A DNA stretch of 14,318 nt, taken from positions 1-14,318 of the forward strand of contig CALGHW010000173.1 in the NCBI GenBank assembly GCA_937916075.1, read 5' to 3'. The first letter of the stretch is position 1, and each line of letters begins with the position of its first letter. A model generated the notes under the pieces. It saw only the letters and a program-made list of their open reading frames with translations. It had not been told where the DNA came from and made no database searches. The stretch is from an uncultured Prevotella sp. (GTDB taxonomy: Bacteria; Bacteroidota; Bacteroidia; Bacteroidales; Bacteroidaceae). Made by a program: the position numbers and the translations under genes. Positions 7,787-14,263 of this stretch are shown here, in pieces.

Positions 7787-8545
7787 ATGAAAATAGCATT
7801 GATAGGTTATGGCAAGATGGGCAAGATGATAGAGCAGATTGCCCTGAGCAGAGGCCATGAAATTGTGAGTATTATAGATGTGGACAACCAGCAGGACTTT
7901 GATAGTCCGGAGTTTGCCTCAGCCGACGTGGCCATTGAGTTTACGGCTCCCACGGCAGCCTATGGCAACTACCTGAAAGCCTTTGCCCACAATGTAAAGG
8001 TAGTGAGTGGTTCCACAGGATGGATGGCCGACCACAAGGCCGACGTGGAGCGGATGTGCTCGCCCGAGGGTGGACAGACCCTGTTTTGGGCATCCAATTT
8101 CTCTGTCGGTGTGGCCATTTTCTCAGCCGTCAACCGTTATTTGGCCAAGATTATGAATGGCTTCCAGCAGTATGACGTGTCCATGGAGGAGGTACACCAT
8201 ATCCACAAGCTCGACGCCCCCAGTGGCACAGCTATCACCTTGGCCGAAGAGATTGTGGCCGACCTCGACCGCAAGGACCGTTGGGTGAAGGGCACACTGG
8301 TAGCTCCCGACGGTACGGTGAGCGGCATGAAAGACTGTGCTCCCGACGAGCTGCGTATCGACAGCATCCGCCGCGACGAGGTGCCCGGCATCCATTCTAT
8401 CTGCTACGACAGCGAGGCCGACTGCATCACCATCACTCACGACGCTCATTCACGCAAGGGATTTGCCTTGGGGGCAGTGTTGGCAGCCGAGTATACTGTA
8501 GACCATAAGGGTCTGCTCACCATTTCAGACATGTTCAAGTTCTAA
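7787..8545 (+). CDS. dapB: 4-hydroxy-tetrahydrodipicolinate reductase
   Basis: DapB reduces the DapA product with NAD(P)H in the diaminopimelate/lysine pathway, supplying the cross-linking residue of peptidoglycan. The 252-aa protein has the nucleotide-binding loop GYGKMG (7-12), an acidic residue after strand 2 (VSIIDVDN) and a conserved SGSTGW (74-79). It carries the catalytic signature EEVHHIHKLDAPSGTA (134-149), with His137, His138 and Lys141 corresponding to the known active-site residues. It is slightly shorter than the E. coli enzyme (273 aa), as usual in Bacteroidetes. The leader (81 nt from the S41 stop) holds a small hairpin and an A-rich stretch before ATG; no consensus promoter was found, so it may be read through from upstream. 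lepB begins 13 nt after its stop, so dapB and lepB form one transcription unit. Confidence 0.96.
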   Translation: MKIALIGYGKMGKMIEQIALSRGHEIVSIIDVDNQQDFDSPEFASADVAIEFTAPTAAYGNYLKAFAHNVKVVSGSTGWMADHKADVERMCSPEGGQTLFWASNFSVGVAIFSAVNRYLAKIMNGFQQYDVSMEEVHHIHKLDAPSGTAITLAEEIVADLDRKDRWVKGTLVAPDGTVSGMKDCAPDELRIDSIRRDEVPGIHSICYDSEADCITITHDAHSRKGFALGAVLAAEYTVDHKGLLTISDMFKF

Positions 8546-8550
8546 GGAGG
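8544..8550 (+). promoter_or_regulatory. Strong Shine-Dalgarno site of lepB overlapping the dapB stop
   Basis: AAGGAGG ends 8 bases before the lepB ATG and shares its first two bases with the TAA stop of dapB. Such a full anti-SD match is uncommon for this phylum, and the other starts in this window lack one. It supports ATG 8559 as the lepB start and suggests reinitiation by ribosomes finishing dapB. Confidence 0.75.
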
Positions 8551-8558
8551 GCGGTGTC

Positions 8559-10034
8559 ATGAAATTCTCATTCTCAAGTACCCAGCGGGTGTCCGACTTC
8601 AACAAGAAGAAGGCCGAGCCTTCCAAGGCCGCACGTTGGACCAAGTGTGCCGTTGTCACAATCCTCTATCTGCTGTTTCTCTACTGGGTGGGCAGTTGGT
8701 GGGGACTGATTGTGGTTCCCTTCATCTTTGATGTCTATGTCACGAAGAAAATCAAGTGGCAGTGGTGGAGAGAGTCCGATTCCGACGCCGTGCGTTTCCT
8801 CATGTCGTGGGTCGATGCGCTGGTCTTCGCCCTTGTGGCCGTCTATTTCATCAACCTGTTTTTCTTCCAGAACTATGTGATACCCTCCAGCTCTCTGGAG
8901 AAGTCACTCCTCACGGGCGACTATCTCTTTGTGAGCAAGGTGAGCTACGGACCGCGAATCCCCGAGACTCCGCTCTCGATGCCCCTCACCCAGCATACCC
9001 TCCCTGTGCTCGACTGCAAGTCCTATCTGGAGTGGCCCCATTGGGAATACCACCGGGTGAAAGGACTGGGCAAGGTACAGCTCAATGATATTGTTGTGTT
9101 CAACTATCCGGCCGGCGACACCCTTTGCTCCGCCCCCAAGTATCAGGCTTACGACTTCTATGGCATGTGCTACTCCATTGGCTATCAGGCTGTCCAGGAG
9201 CGTCCCAATCCTGACTCGCTCAACGCTGAGCAGCGGCTGGCCTACTATGACCAGATTTATCGTGTGGGCAAGCAGTATCTGGAGGACAACAAGGCTGAGT
9301 ATGGCGACATCATCACCCGTCCTGCCGACCGCCGCGAGAACTATGTGAAGCGCTGCGTGGGATTACCCGGGCAGACCTTGCAAATCAAGAACCGTATCGT
9401 GTATTTGGACGGTAAGCCCAATAAGGAGCCCGACAACGTGCAGTATTCTTATTATGTGAAGCTGCGTCAGGGACTGCCCGACGACCTGATGAAAGAATTA
9501 GGCATCTCCATGGAGGACCTTACCAGTCTGAACACCCAGGGCTATATGCCGCTCACCAAGCATGCCGTGGCCGTGCTGGCCACCCGCAAGGATCTTGTGG
9601 AGAGTATCTCCCTCAACACCGACGCCACAGAGGGCGACCTCTATCCGCTCAATGCCGATACCCACTGGACACGTGACAACTATGGGCCCATCTGGATTCC
9701 GGCCAAGGGCAAGAGCATCCGCCTTACGCTCGACAACCTGCCTGTCTATGAGCGTCCCATCCGTGCCTATGAAGGCAACGACCTGCAGGTCAAGAACGGC
9801 AAAATCTATATCAACGGGCGCCAGACAGACACTTATACCTTCAAGATGGACTACTACTGGATGATGGGCGACAACCGCCACAACTCGGCCGACTCGCGTT
9901 ATTGGGGCTTTGTGCCCGAGGACCATATCGTGGGCAAGCCTATCTTCATCTGGTGGTCGAGCGACCCCGACCGCCACGGGTTCAGCGGCATCCGCTGGAA
10001 TCGTCTGTTCCGCTTGGTGGACAATATCAAGTAA
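8559..10034 (+). CDS. lepB: Signal peptidase I
   Basis: This membrane serine protease removes signal peptides from exported proteins. The 491-aa product has two predicted membrane helices (about 31-58 and 85-108), the second leading into the active site. The catalytic Ser is Ser112 in VIPSSSLEKSLL (in place of the PSGSM form, typical of Bacteroidetes), and the general-base Lys is Lys264 in ENYVKRCVGLPGQ. The C-terminal signature MMGDNRHNSADSRYWG (435-450) is intact. The protein is much longer than E. coli LepB because of insertions between the Ser and Lys boxes (about 150-250) and before the last box (about 300-400); the second inserted region is expected to be periplasmic. It is translated from a strong SD overlapping the dapB stop. 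A second, degenerate S26 gene follows 62 nt later. With the export-dependent genes nearby (ompA, S41 peptidase, secreted pair) it is presumably the working signal peptidase. Confidence 0.95.
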   Translation: MKFSFSSTQRVSDFNKKKAEPSKAARWTKCAVVTILYLLFLYWVGSWWGLIVVPFIFDVYVTKKIKWQWWRESDSDAVRFLMSWVDALVFALVAVYFINLFFFQNYVIPSSSLEKSLLTGDYLFVSKVSYGPRIPETPLSMPLTQHTLPVLDCKSYLEWPHWEYHRVKGLGKVQLNDIVVFNYPAGDTLCSAPKYQAYDFYGMCYSIGYQAVQERPNPDSLNAEQRLAYYDQIYRVGKQYLEDNKAEYGDIITRPADRRENYVKRCVGLPGQTLQIKNRIVYLDGKPNKEPDNVQYSYYVKLRQGLPDDLMKELGISMEDLTSLNTQGYMPLTKHAVAVLATRKDLVESISLNTDATEGDLYPLNADTHWTRDNYGPIWIPAKGKSIRLTLDNLPVYERPIRAYEGNDLQVKNGKIYINGRQTDTYTFKMDYYWMMGDNRHNSADSRYWGFVPEDHIVGKPIFIWWSSDPDRHGFSGIRWNRLFRLVDNIK

Positions 10035-10073
10035 GGAGAGCGGGAGCTGGTTTTCGCTACCGCTCCCTTCTCC
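10035..10073 (+). other. Intercistronic hairpin between lepB and its paralogue
   Basis: GGAGA (10035-10039) pairs with TCTCC (10069-10073), and GGGAGC (10042-10047) with GCTCCC (10062-10067). A further GGT/ACC pairing (10049-10051 with 10059-10061) closes a 7-nt loop. There is a small internal loop and one bulge. It starts directly after the lepB stop codon and has no T-run, so RNA stabilisation or differential expression of the two genes is more likely than termination. Confidence 0.4.
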
Positions 10074-10096
10074 CCTTTGAATCAAATTAACGAGTT

Positions 10097-10648
10097 TTGA
10101 GAACCCTGCTGCAGTTTCTTCTGGCAATGGTTGCCGCCACACTCCTTGTGCTCGGCTTCCGTTCGCTGGCCTTCACTGTCTATACAGTGGAGGGCAACTG
10201 TCTTGCGCCGGTCCTGCAGCAGGGCGACCGTATTCTGGTCAACCGATGGAGCTACGGCCTGCGCACCGGACGTCCAGATGGCCTCTTTTCATACGGACGG
10301 GTATTTGCCCGAAGGGTGGAACGGGGTGACATCGTGGCTTTCGACAGTCCGGTCGACTCCTTGCCGGGAGTCCTGGTGTGCCGTTGCCGGGCCTTGCCGG
10401 GCGACACGGTCCGCCTCGGACAGGACCTGCTGATGATACCAGGCCGTACGGCCACTTGTGCGGCTGAGGACTACTATTGGATGGAGTCGCTCAGTCCTGC
10501 CAGCCGGGTGGACAGCCGAGTGTTAGGGCCCATTGCTGAAAGTCGCATTGTGGGACGGGTGTGTTGCGTGCTCTACAGTCATGACGTGGCTTATCCCTTC
10601 TATGACGGCTACCGTTCAGACCGGTTATTGCTGGACGTGAATCCCTGA
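10097..10648 (+). CDS. Degenerate S26-family signal peptidase paralogue, likely lacking the Ser/Lys dyad
   Basis: The 183-aa product aligns with LepB along its length: one N-terminal membrane helix (about 4-30), then TVEGNCLAPVLQQGDRILVN (30-49) in place of the catalytic Ser box. It continues with a conserved NRWSYGLRTG, VLVCRCRALPGDTV (92-105) in place of the Lys box, and YYWMESLSPASRVDSRVLGP in place of YYWMMGDNR..S.DSR..G. Anchoring on Pro38/Leu40 and on LPG, the catalytic Ser position is Cys35 and the Lys position is Cys95; the GDN of the last box reads SLS. As a Ser/Lys protease it should therefore be inactive, unless the cysteines have taken over. No in-frame ATG exists before the helix; TTG 10097 gives a full membrane segment, while ATG 10127 would cut into it. 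It follows lepB by 62 nt and is probably co-transcribed. Confidence 0.8.
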   Translation: MRTLLQFLLAMVAATLLVLGFRSLAFTVYTVEGNCLAPVLQQGDRILVNRWSYGLRTGRPDGLFSYGRVFARRVERGDIVAFDSPVDSLPGVLVCRCRALPGDTVRLGQDLLMIPGRTATCAAEDYYWMESLSPASRVDSRVLGPIAESRIVGRVCCVLYSHDVAYPFYDGYRSDRLLLDVNP

Positions 10649-10656
10649 CCCTGTTC

Positions 10657-10675
10657 CGGCTTCCGCCGTTTTTTT
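10657..10675 (+). terminator. Possible weak intrinsic terminator after the S26 paralogue
   Basis: CGGC TTCC GCCG (10657-10668) is followed at once by seven T bases (10669-10675). The stem is only 4 bp but all G-C. It lies 8 bases after the stop codon. It may partly reduce read-through into wbqC. Confidence 0.4.
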
Positions 10676-10720
10676 CTCTGTCTTTTTATTCTCACAGAAG
10701 CCTTTTTCATCATTAAAATC

Positions 10721-11401
10721 ATGGAATCTTCCTATCCCTCCCAGTGTCTTCTCTCATCTTCCTATTTCGGTCCGGTGCAGTGGTATCAGAAGCTCCATCG
10801 CTACGGTCTGTCGTGGATAGAGCGCAATGACACCTACCGCAAACAGACTTACCGTAACCGTTGTATCATCGCCACCACCAATGGGCTCCAGACGCTCACG
10901 GTGCCTGTGGCGCGGGGCGAGTCGGGACTGATGCGCGATGTCCGCATCAGCGACCACGGCAATTGGCGCCATCTCCATTGGCACGCCTTGCTGAGTGCCT
11001 ACAGTGAGTCGCCTTTCTTCGAGTATTATGCTGACGACCTGCGCCCCTTCTTTGAGCGCAAGTGGGACTATCTCTATGACTTCAATCTGGAGATATGCCG
11101 CACGGTGTGTACCCTTCTTGACCTCCGTCCAAACCTCCGTCCCACGTCTGTCTATATACCCCACAGCCAACTGGCCGATGAGGCTGTAGCCGGGTCTCGC
11201 GCAGCCGACCTCAGCCAGCCTGTGGTGGCCAGTGCGCATGACTTCCGTGATGTCATCGCCCCCAAACATCCCCAGGCCGACCCAGACTTCACACCCCGCC
11301 GCTATTATCAGGTGTACGAGCGCAAACACGGCTTCCAGCCCAATCTGAGTGTGCTCGACCTCCTTTTCAATATGGGACCTGAAAGTATCTTCTATTTGTA
11401 A
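10721..11401 (+). CDS. WbqC-family protein
   Basis: The 226-aa product carries the N-terminal signature of the WbqC-like family, SSYFGPVQWYQKL (residues 13-25). Further conserved stretches are IERNDTYRKQTYRNRC (33-48), the TLTVPV strand, a basic/aromatic segment HGNWRHLHWHALLSAY, and SPFFEYYADDLRPFFERKWDYLYDFN. The family is named after a gene in an O-antigen locus; its biochemical role is not established, so no reaction is assigned. No signal peptide or membrane helix is visible, so it is probably cytoplasmic. ATG 10721 follows an A/T-rich leader without an SD. It is the last gene of the + strand run; its TAA stop (11399-11401) is also the first base triplet of a 16-bp hairpin. Confidence 0.88.
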   Translation: MESSYPSQCLLSSSYFGPVQWYQKLHRYGLSWIERNDTYRKQTYRNRCIIATTNGLQTLTVPVARGESGLMRDVRISDHGNWRHLHWHALLSAYSESPFFEYYADDLRPFFERKWDYLYDFNLEICRTVCTLLDLRPNLRPTSVYIPHSQLADEAVAGSRAADLSQPVVASAHDFRDVIAPKHPQADPDFTPRRYYQVYERKHGFQPNLSVLDLLFNMGPESIFYL

Positions 11402-11436
11402 GTAGGTGTTCAAATTTAATTTTGAATACCTACTTA
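11399..11436. repeat. Long hairpin 1 downstream of wbqC
   Basis: Arms 11399-11414 and 11421-11436 pair over 16 positions with a 6-nt loop; the single exception (11408 with 11427) is G-U in + RNA. The left arm includes the wbqC stop codon. The stem contains TTCAAA/TTTGAA next to the loop. No T-run follows, so a canonical intrinsic terminator is not obvious, though its position suggests 3'-end formation or protection. Confidence 0.7.
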
Positions 11437-11444
11437 ACATTACT

Positions 11445-11481
11445 TGAATTACCGCTAAGCTAAAGGCTTAGCGGTAATTCA
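11445..11481. repeat. Long perfect hairpin 2 between wbqC and the relic gene
   Basis: Arms 11445-11460 (TGAATTACCGCTAAGC) and 11466-11481 pair perfectly over 16 bp around a TAAAG loop. The right arm contains the TGA stop of the - strand relic. It sits 8 bases from hairpin 1. Its perfect symmetry works on both strands, so it could serve as a bidirectional terminator for converging transcripts, although no T-run flanks it. A palindromic repeat element is the alternative. Confidence 0.75.
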
Positions 11482-11991
11482 CTCCTCCACGGTCCAGTCC
11501 GTGATGTTGTGCTTCTCCACGTCGAAGTTGATGCCGACCTTCACAACCGGCAGTCCGCACTGCATGAATCGCTTGGCATATTGCTTCAGGTCAATCTGCC
11601 GGATGGCAGTCGCCGCGTCCTTGTTGAGCTTCAAGTCAAACAGATAGAGATGTGTGGTGGTGCGCAGCACCATGTCCACGCGACCGCGCGGCGTATTCGT
11701 CGATGAGCACAACCACCTGTTTGCCCGTTTTGGTGTAGGCAGTGGATATAAAGTCTGCCAATCGATTGTTGGAGCCGTCTCTATGCTGTTTTATTCCAAA
11801 CAATTTTTTCTGGTTTTCGAGTTGGTAGCCAAGATACCTCTCCAGCTGTTCTTCCTCCATGTGTTTTCCGCCCGCCATGCTGAAATGCAGCACTGGATAT
11901 TCTGTCCACTCCTTCTCCAGCTTCTCAATGGCAAGTCCTTTAAACAGTTCTTTCTTGCCCTCGAAATAGCTTTTGAAAGTGGACGTGAGCG
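11479..11991 (-). pseudogene. Relic of an AAA-ATPase-like / PDDEXK_9 protein gene
   Basis: Two pieces of one known Bacteroidales family remain on the - strand. The 5' piece (about 11991-11700) encodes LTSTFKSYFEGKKELFKG, EKEWTEYPVLHFSMAGGK, then QVVVLIDEY. These are the regions just after Walker A through Walker B of the AAA-ATPase-like domain. The 3' piece (about 11696-11479) encodes GRVDMVLRTTTHLYLFDLKL and ends HNITDWTVEE; this is the C-terminal PDDEXK_9 nuclease-like domain, with the Asp and DLK residues still present. The start with Walker A is missing, the pieces are in different frames, and the several hundred residues normally between them are absent. Family members are usually around 500 aa or more. 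The 77-aa 3' frame has only a TTG as a possible start. It converges on wbqC. I infer at least two deletions and no function. Confidence 0.8.
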
Positions 11992-12085
11992 CAGCCTTAA
12001 CTGATTCCAAAATTACAAATAAAGAAGCCCAAAAGTTTTTGCATCTGTCATTTTTACAGTATATATTTTTAAAAAGCCAATAAAA

Positions 12086-12118
12086 GTTGCTGAAATCAAA
12101 AAATAATCGGTATCTTTG
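12086..12118 (+). promoter_or_regulatory. Bacteroidetes-type promoter of the secreted protein pair
   Basis: TATCTTTG at 12111-12118 matches TAnnTTTG exactly. Upstream, GTTG at 12086-12089 is a partial -33 box at a 21-nt spacing. Transcription should begin near 12124, giving a leader of about 50 nt rich in A, typical for highly translated Bacteroidetes genes. The 12000-12110 stretch before it is AT-rich and holds nothing else I can identify. Confidence 0.7.
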
Positions 12119-12173
12119 CGAAGAATATCGATAAAAACAGTTCAAAAAGTAAGATACTTAATAATAAACATTT

Positions 12174-12653
12174 ATGAACAAGAAGAATTTTCTGGCATTG
12201 GCCGCACTTGCAGTGTTGGCGGTCGGATCAGTTCAGGCCGACAGCAAGTTGGTCGTGACCGACTCGTCCACCAAGACGGTGGTGGCCAGTGCAAAGTTGG
12301 GGGATGTCAAGAAGCTCACCTTCACCGGCGGAAAGCTGGTCGTGACACTCTCCGACCTGACAACCCAGGAGACGCCCCTGACTGCTCACCTGGCGCTGAC
12401 CTTCGGTGAGAGTACTACCTCCATCTCCCCTGTGGCGGGCGAGAACGGACAGCTGAAGATACAGCTGTCGGGCGAACAGTTGGCCGTGAGCGGCTTGTCG
12501 GCAGCCACCGACGCCACGCTCTATGCTGTAGGCGGACAAGTGGTGGCCAGCCTGAAGGGATGGGACGGCAGCCCCGTCAGCACGGCAGCCCTGGGCAAGG
12601 GCATCTATATTTTGAAGTTGAACAACAAAACATTTAAATTCGTAAAGAAATGA
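12174..12653 (+). CDS. Small secreted protein with type IX-like C-terminal sorting tail
   Basis: The 159-aa product has a clear signal peptide (1-22, ending SVQA|D). Two short repeats follow, each reading as a strand pair closing on LTF: SKLVVTD...LGDVKKLTF (24-50) and KLVVTLSD...HLALTF (54-77). This pattern is common at the N-terminus of Bacteroidales surface proteins. Residues about 93-159 resemble the type A sorting domain of the type IX secretion system: QLKIQLSGEQL, ATLYAVGGQVVASL, then KGIYILKLNNKTFKFVKK at the very end. So it may be exported by the Sec system and delivered to the cell surface, if the organism has type IX secretion. No catalytic motif is visible. It has its own promoter, and its TGA overlaps the ATG of the next gene (ATGA), implying translational coupling and a joint role. 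The function is unknown. Confidence 0.8.
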   Translation: MNKKNFLALAALAVLAVGSVQADSKLVVTDSSTKTVVASAKLGDVKKLTFTGGKLVVTLSDLTTQETPLTAHLALTFGESTTSISPVAGENGQLKIQLSGEQLAVSGLSAATDATLYAVGGQVVASLKGWDGSPVSTAALGKGIYILKLNNKTFKFVKK

Positions 12654-13996
12654 AACACTTTATCTCCATGATGGCGCTGGGTCTGATGATGTTCTCTGGT
12701 GCAAACGCACAGACAGAAACCACCCCCAACCGTATGATTCTCAATACCACAACAGGCCAGAAGGCCTATGCCGTGGGCCAGGTGGACAGCATCACCTTCG
12801 CCCGCAAGGACGGCCAGGTGAAGGCCAATGTAGAGTTTCTCAAATACACCCATGACGAAACCAAGGGCGACGTGGTGCAGGTCAAGGTGACACGCACCGA
12901 CCCCAACTCCTCTTTCAGCATCGCCGTGCTGCCCTCCAATACCGCCAACCGCTATAGCACAGATGCCTATGTGGCCAGCTATTTCGAGGCACAGAATTCT
13001 GAGCGTTATTGGCAGGACTTCACGGCCGGCGACCTGTCGGGCTTTACAACACCGTTTAAGGGTAATACCTCATATACCATCCTGACGATGGCTTACGACG
13101 AGTATGGAGTGGCTTGCGAATCGTCGCGCGCCGAGTTTACCACGCCCAAGACCCCTACCGTGGGCACACCGAGTGTCACCTATACCATTGACGAGGTGAC
13201 CACCAGCAGCGTGAAGCTCACCGTGACACCTAATGCGGATTGCAAGACCTTCTACTGGTGCCAGTTTGACAAAGGCGGAGCCGAGCAGCAGTTCCAGCAG
13301 TGGGGCCCGATGATGGGTTATGCCAATGTGGAGGAGATGGTGAAGGGATTCAGCCAGGTGGGCTATAATGAGGCCACTACCCATACATGGGACGGACTGG
13401 CTCCCGGCACCGACTATGAGATATTGGTGGTGCCCACCGACGTCAACGGCACCTTCGGCGAGATGGTGTCCATCTATTTCACAACCCAGAAGAAGGGTGG
13501 CGACGGTGTGGCCTCGGTAGATGTGACGGTGGGCAAGTTTGAGCAGAGCTCAGCCGCCTCGACAGGCTATCTGCAGACCGTCACCTTCACCCCGAACGAC
13601 CAGACTGCCATGTTCCGTGATGTCATTGTAGAGAAGGACTCTTATGAGACAAACGGTGGCGACGAGTGGGCCAAGAGTTATCTTCAGACCGAGTATCCCT
13701 TCGAGGTGCCCAACTGGAACCACTATGAGGCCGACGACTTCACATTTGAGGCTGCTCCCAGCAAGACTTATTACGGCATCGCCATGGCCAAGAACGCCAA
13801 CGGCGAGTGGGGACCGCTGGTGAAGAAGGAGTTTACCACACCCGCCGAGCCTGCGGCAGCTCCTGCCGTGGCCAAGGTAAAGGCCGCCGGCAAGAATGGC
13901 GTCGTGGCCCGTATGGCTGCGGTGAAGGCTGCCAACCGTACCGGTGTGGTGCCTGCCCAGGGTAAGCGCACCTTGAAGCTGGTCAGCGCAGAGTAA
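12650..13996 (+). CDS. Secreted protein with three fibronectin-III-like repeats
   Basis: The 448-aa product has a signal peptide (1-20, GANA|Q). An N-terminal module NRMILNTTTGQKAYAVGQVD followed by SITF (27-50) is like that of its partner. Three tandem beta-sandwich-like repeats follow, each ending in an aromatic or acidic residue plus FTT: AEFTTPK (161-167), IYFTTQK (275-281) and KEFTTPA (393-399). In each, a hydrophobic strand and a turn (AYDEYG, PTDVNG, AKNANG) precede the end motif, as in fibronectin III folds. The last 50 residues are rich in Ala, Lys, Val and Arg and contain no sorting tail like that of the upstream protein. No catalytic motif is visible, so an adhesive or scaffold role is an inference only. 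Its ATG overlaps the previous stop by 4 bases. Transcription probably ends at the hairpin at 14045-14087. Confidence 0.82.
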   Translation: MKHFISMMALGLMMFSGANAQTETTPNRMILNTTTGQKAYAVGQVDSITFARKDGQVKANVEFLKYTHDETKGDVVQVKVTRTDPNSSFSIAVLPSNTANRYSTDAYVASYFEAQNSERYWQDFTAGDLSGFTTPFKGNTSYTILTMAYDEYGVACESSRAEFTTPKTPTVGTPSVTYTIDEVTTSSVKLTVTPNADCKTFYWCQFDKGGAEQQFQQWGPMMGYANVEEMVKGFSQVGYNEATTHTWDGLAPGTDYEILVVPTDVNGTFGEMVSIYFTTQKKGGDGVASVDVTVGKFEQSSAASTGYLQTVTFTPNDQTAMFRDVIVEKDSYETNGGDEWAKSYLQTEYPFEVPNWNHYEADDFTFEAAPSKTYYGIAMAKNANGEWGPLVKKEFTTPAEPAAAPAVAKVKAAGKNGVVARMAAVKAANRTGVVPAQGKRTLKLVSAE

Positions 13997-14013
13997 GCGA
14001 AGGTTATTAAGCT

Positions 14014-14033
14014 GGCATGGCGGTAGCCGTGCC
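14014..14033 (+). other. Small hairpin just before the terminator
   Basis: GGCATGGC (14014-14021) and GCCGTGCC (14026-14033) pair around a GGTA loop with one U-G pair. It lies 18 nt after the stop of the 448-aa gene and 11 nt before the large terminator stem. No T-run follows it. Confidence 0.4.
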
Positions 14034-14044
14034 TCAACAAATAG

Positions 14045-14087
14045 GCGAGGGCGTGCGACACGGATGTGTCGGCACGCCCTCGCTTTT
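14045..14087 (+). terminator. Strong intrinsic terminator of the secreted protein pair
   Basis: The left arm 14045-14061 (GCGAGGGCGTGCGACAC), a GGAT loop, and the right arm 14066-14083 pair over 17 bp with one bulged G (14071). TTTT (14084-14087) follows. The very GC-rich stem, short loop and T-run make this the clearest terminator of the window. It begins 49 nt after the stop codon. Confidence 0.88.
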
Positions 14088-14263
14088 CTATAAGAACCAA
14101 ACAATGCTTGAGGTATTCTGATAGAACCTGCCTTCACTGATTCTCAACCAGAAGGCAAAACATAAAACTTGTCAGAAAAAGATGAAAGTATCTACTTAAT
14201 ATAAAAATTTTTCATATTCGCTCAACGCGTTCTCCGGAGCGTCTGAAACGGCCGGAATAAGAA
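14088..14263. other. Non-coding AT-rich stretch with no gene recognised
   Basis: I see no coding frame with family resemblance here. It holds a 7-bp inverted repeat (TGCCTTC at 14129-14135, GAAGGCA at 14151-14157) and a CTCCGGAG palindrome (14232-14239). There is no full TAnnTTTG promoter on either strand that I could find. Confidence 0.5.

Noticed and set aside
11509..12004. Short + strand frames opposite the relic gene
   Set aside because: They have no motif and overlap recognisable - strand remnants of the AAA-ATPase-like/PDDEXK_9 family.
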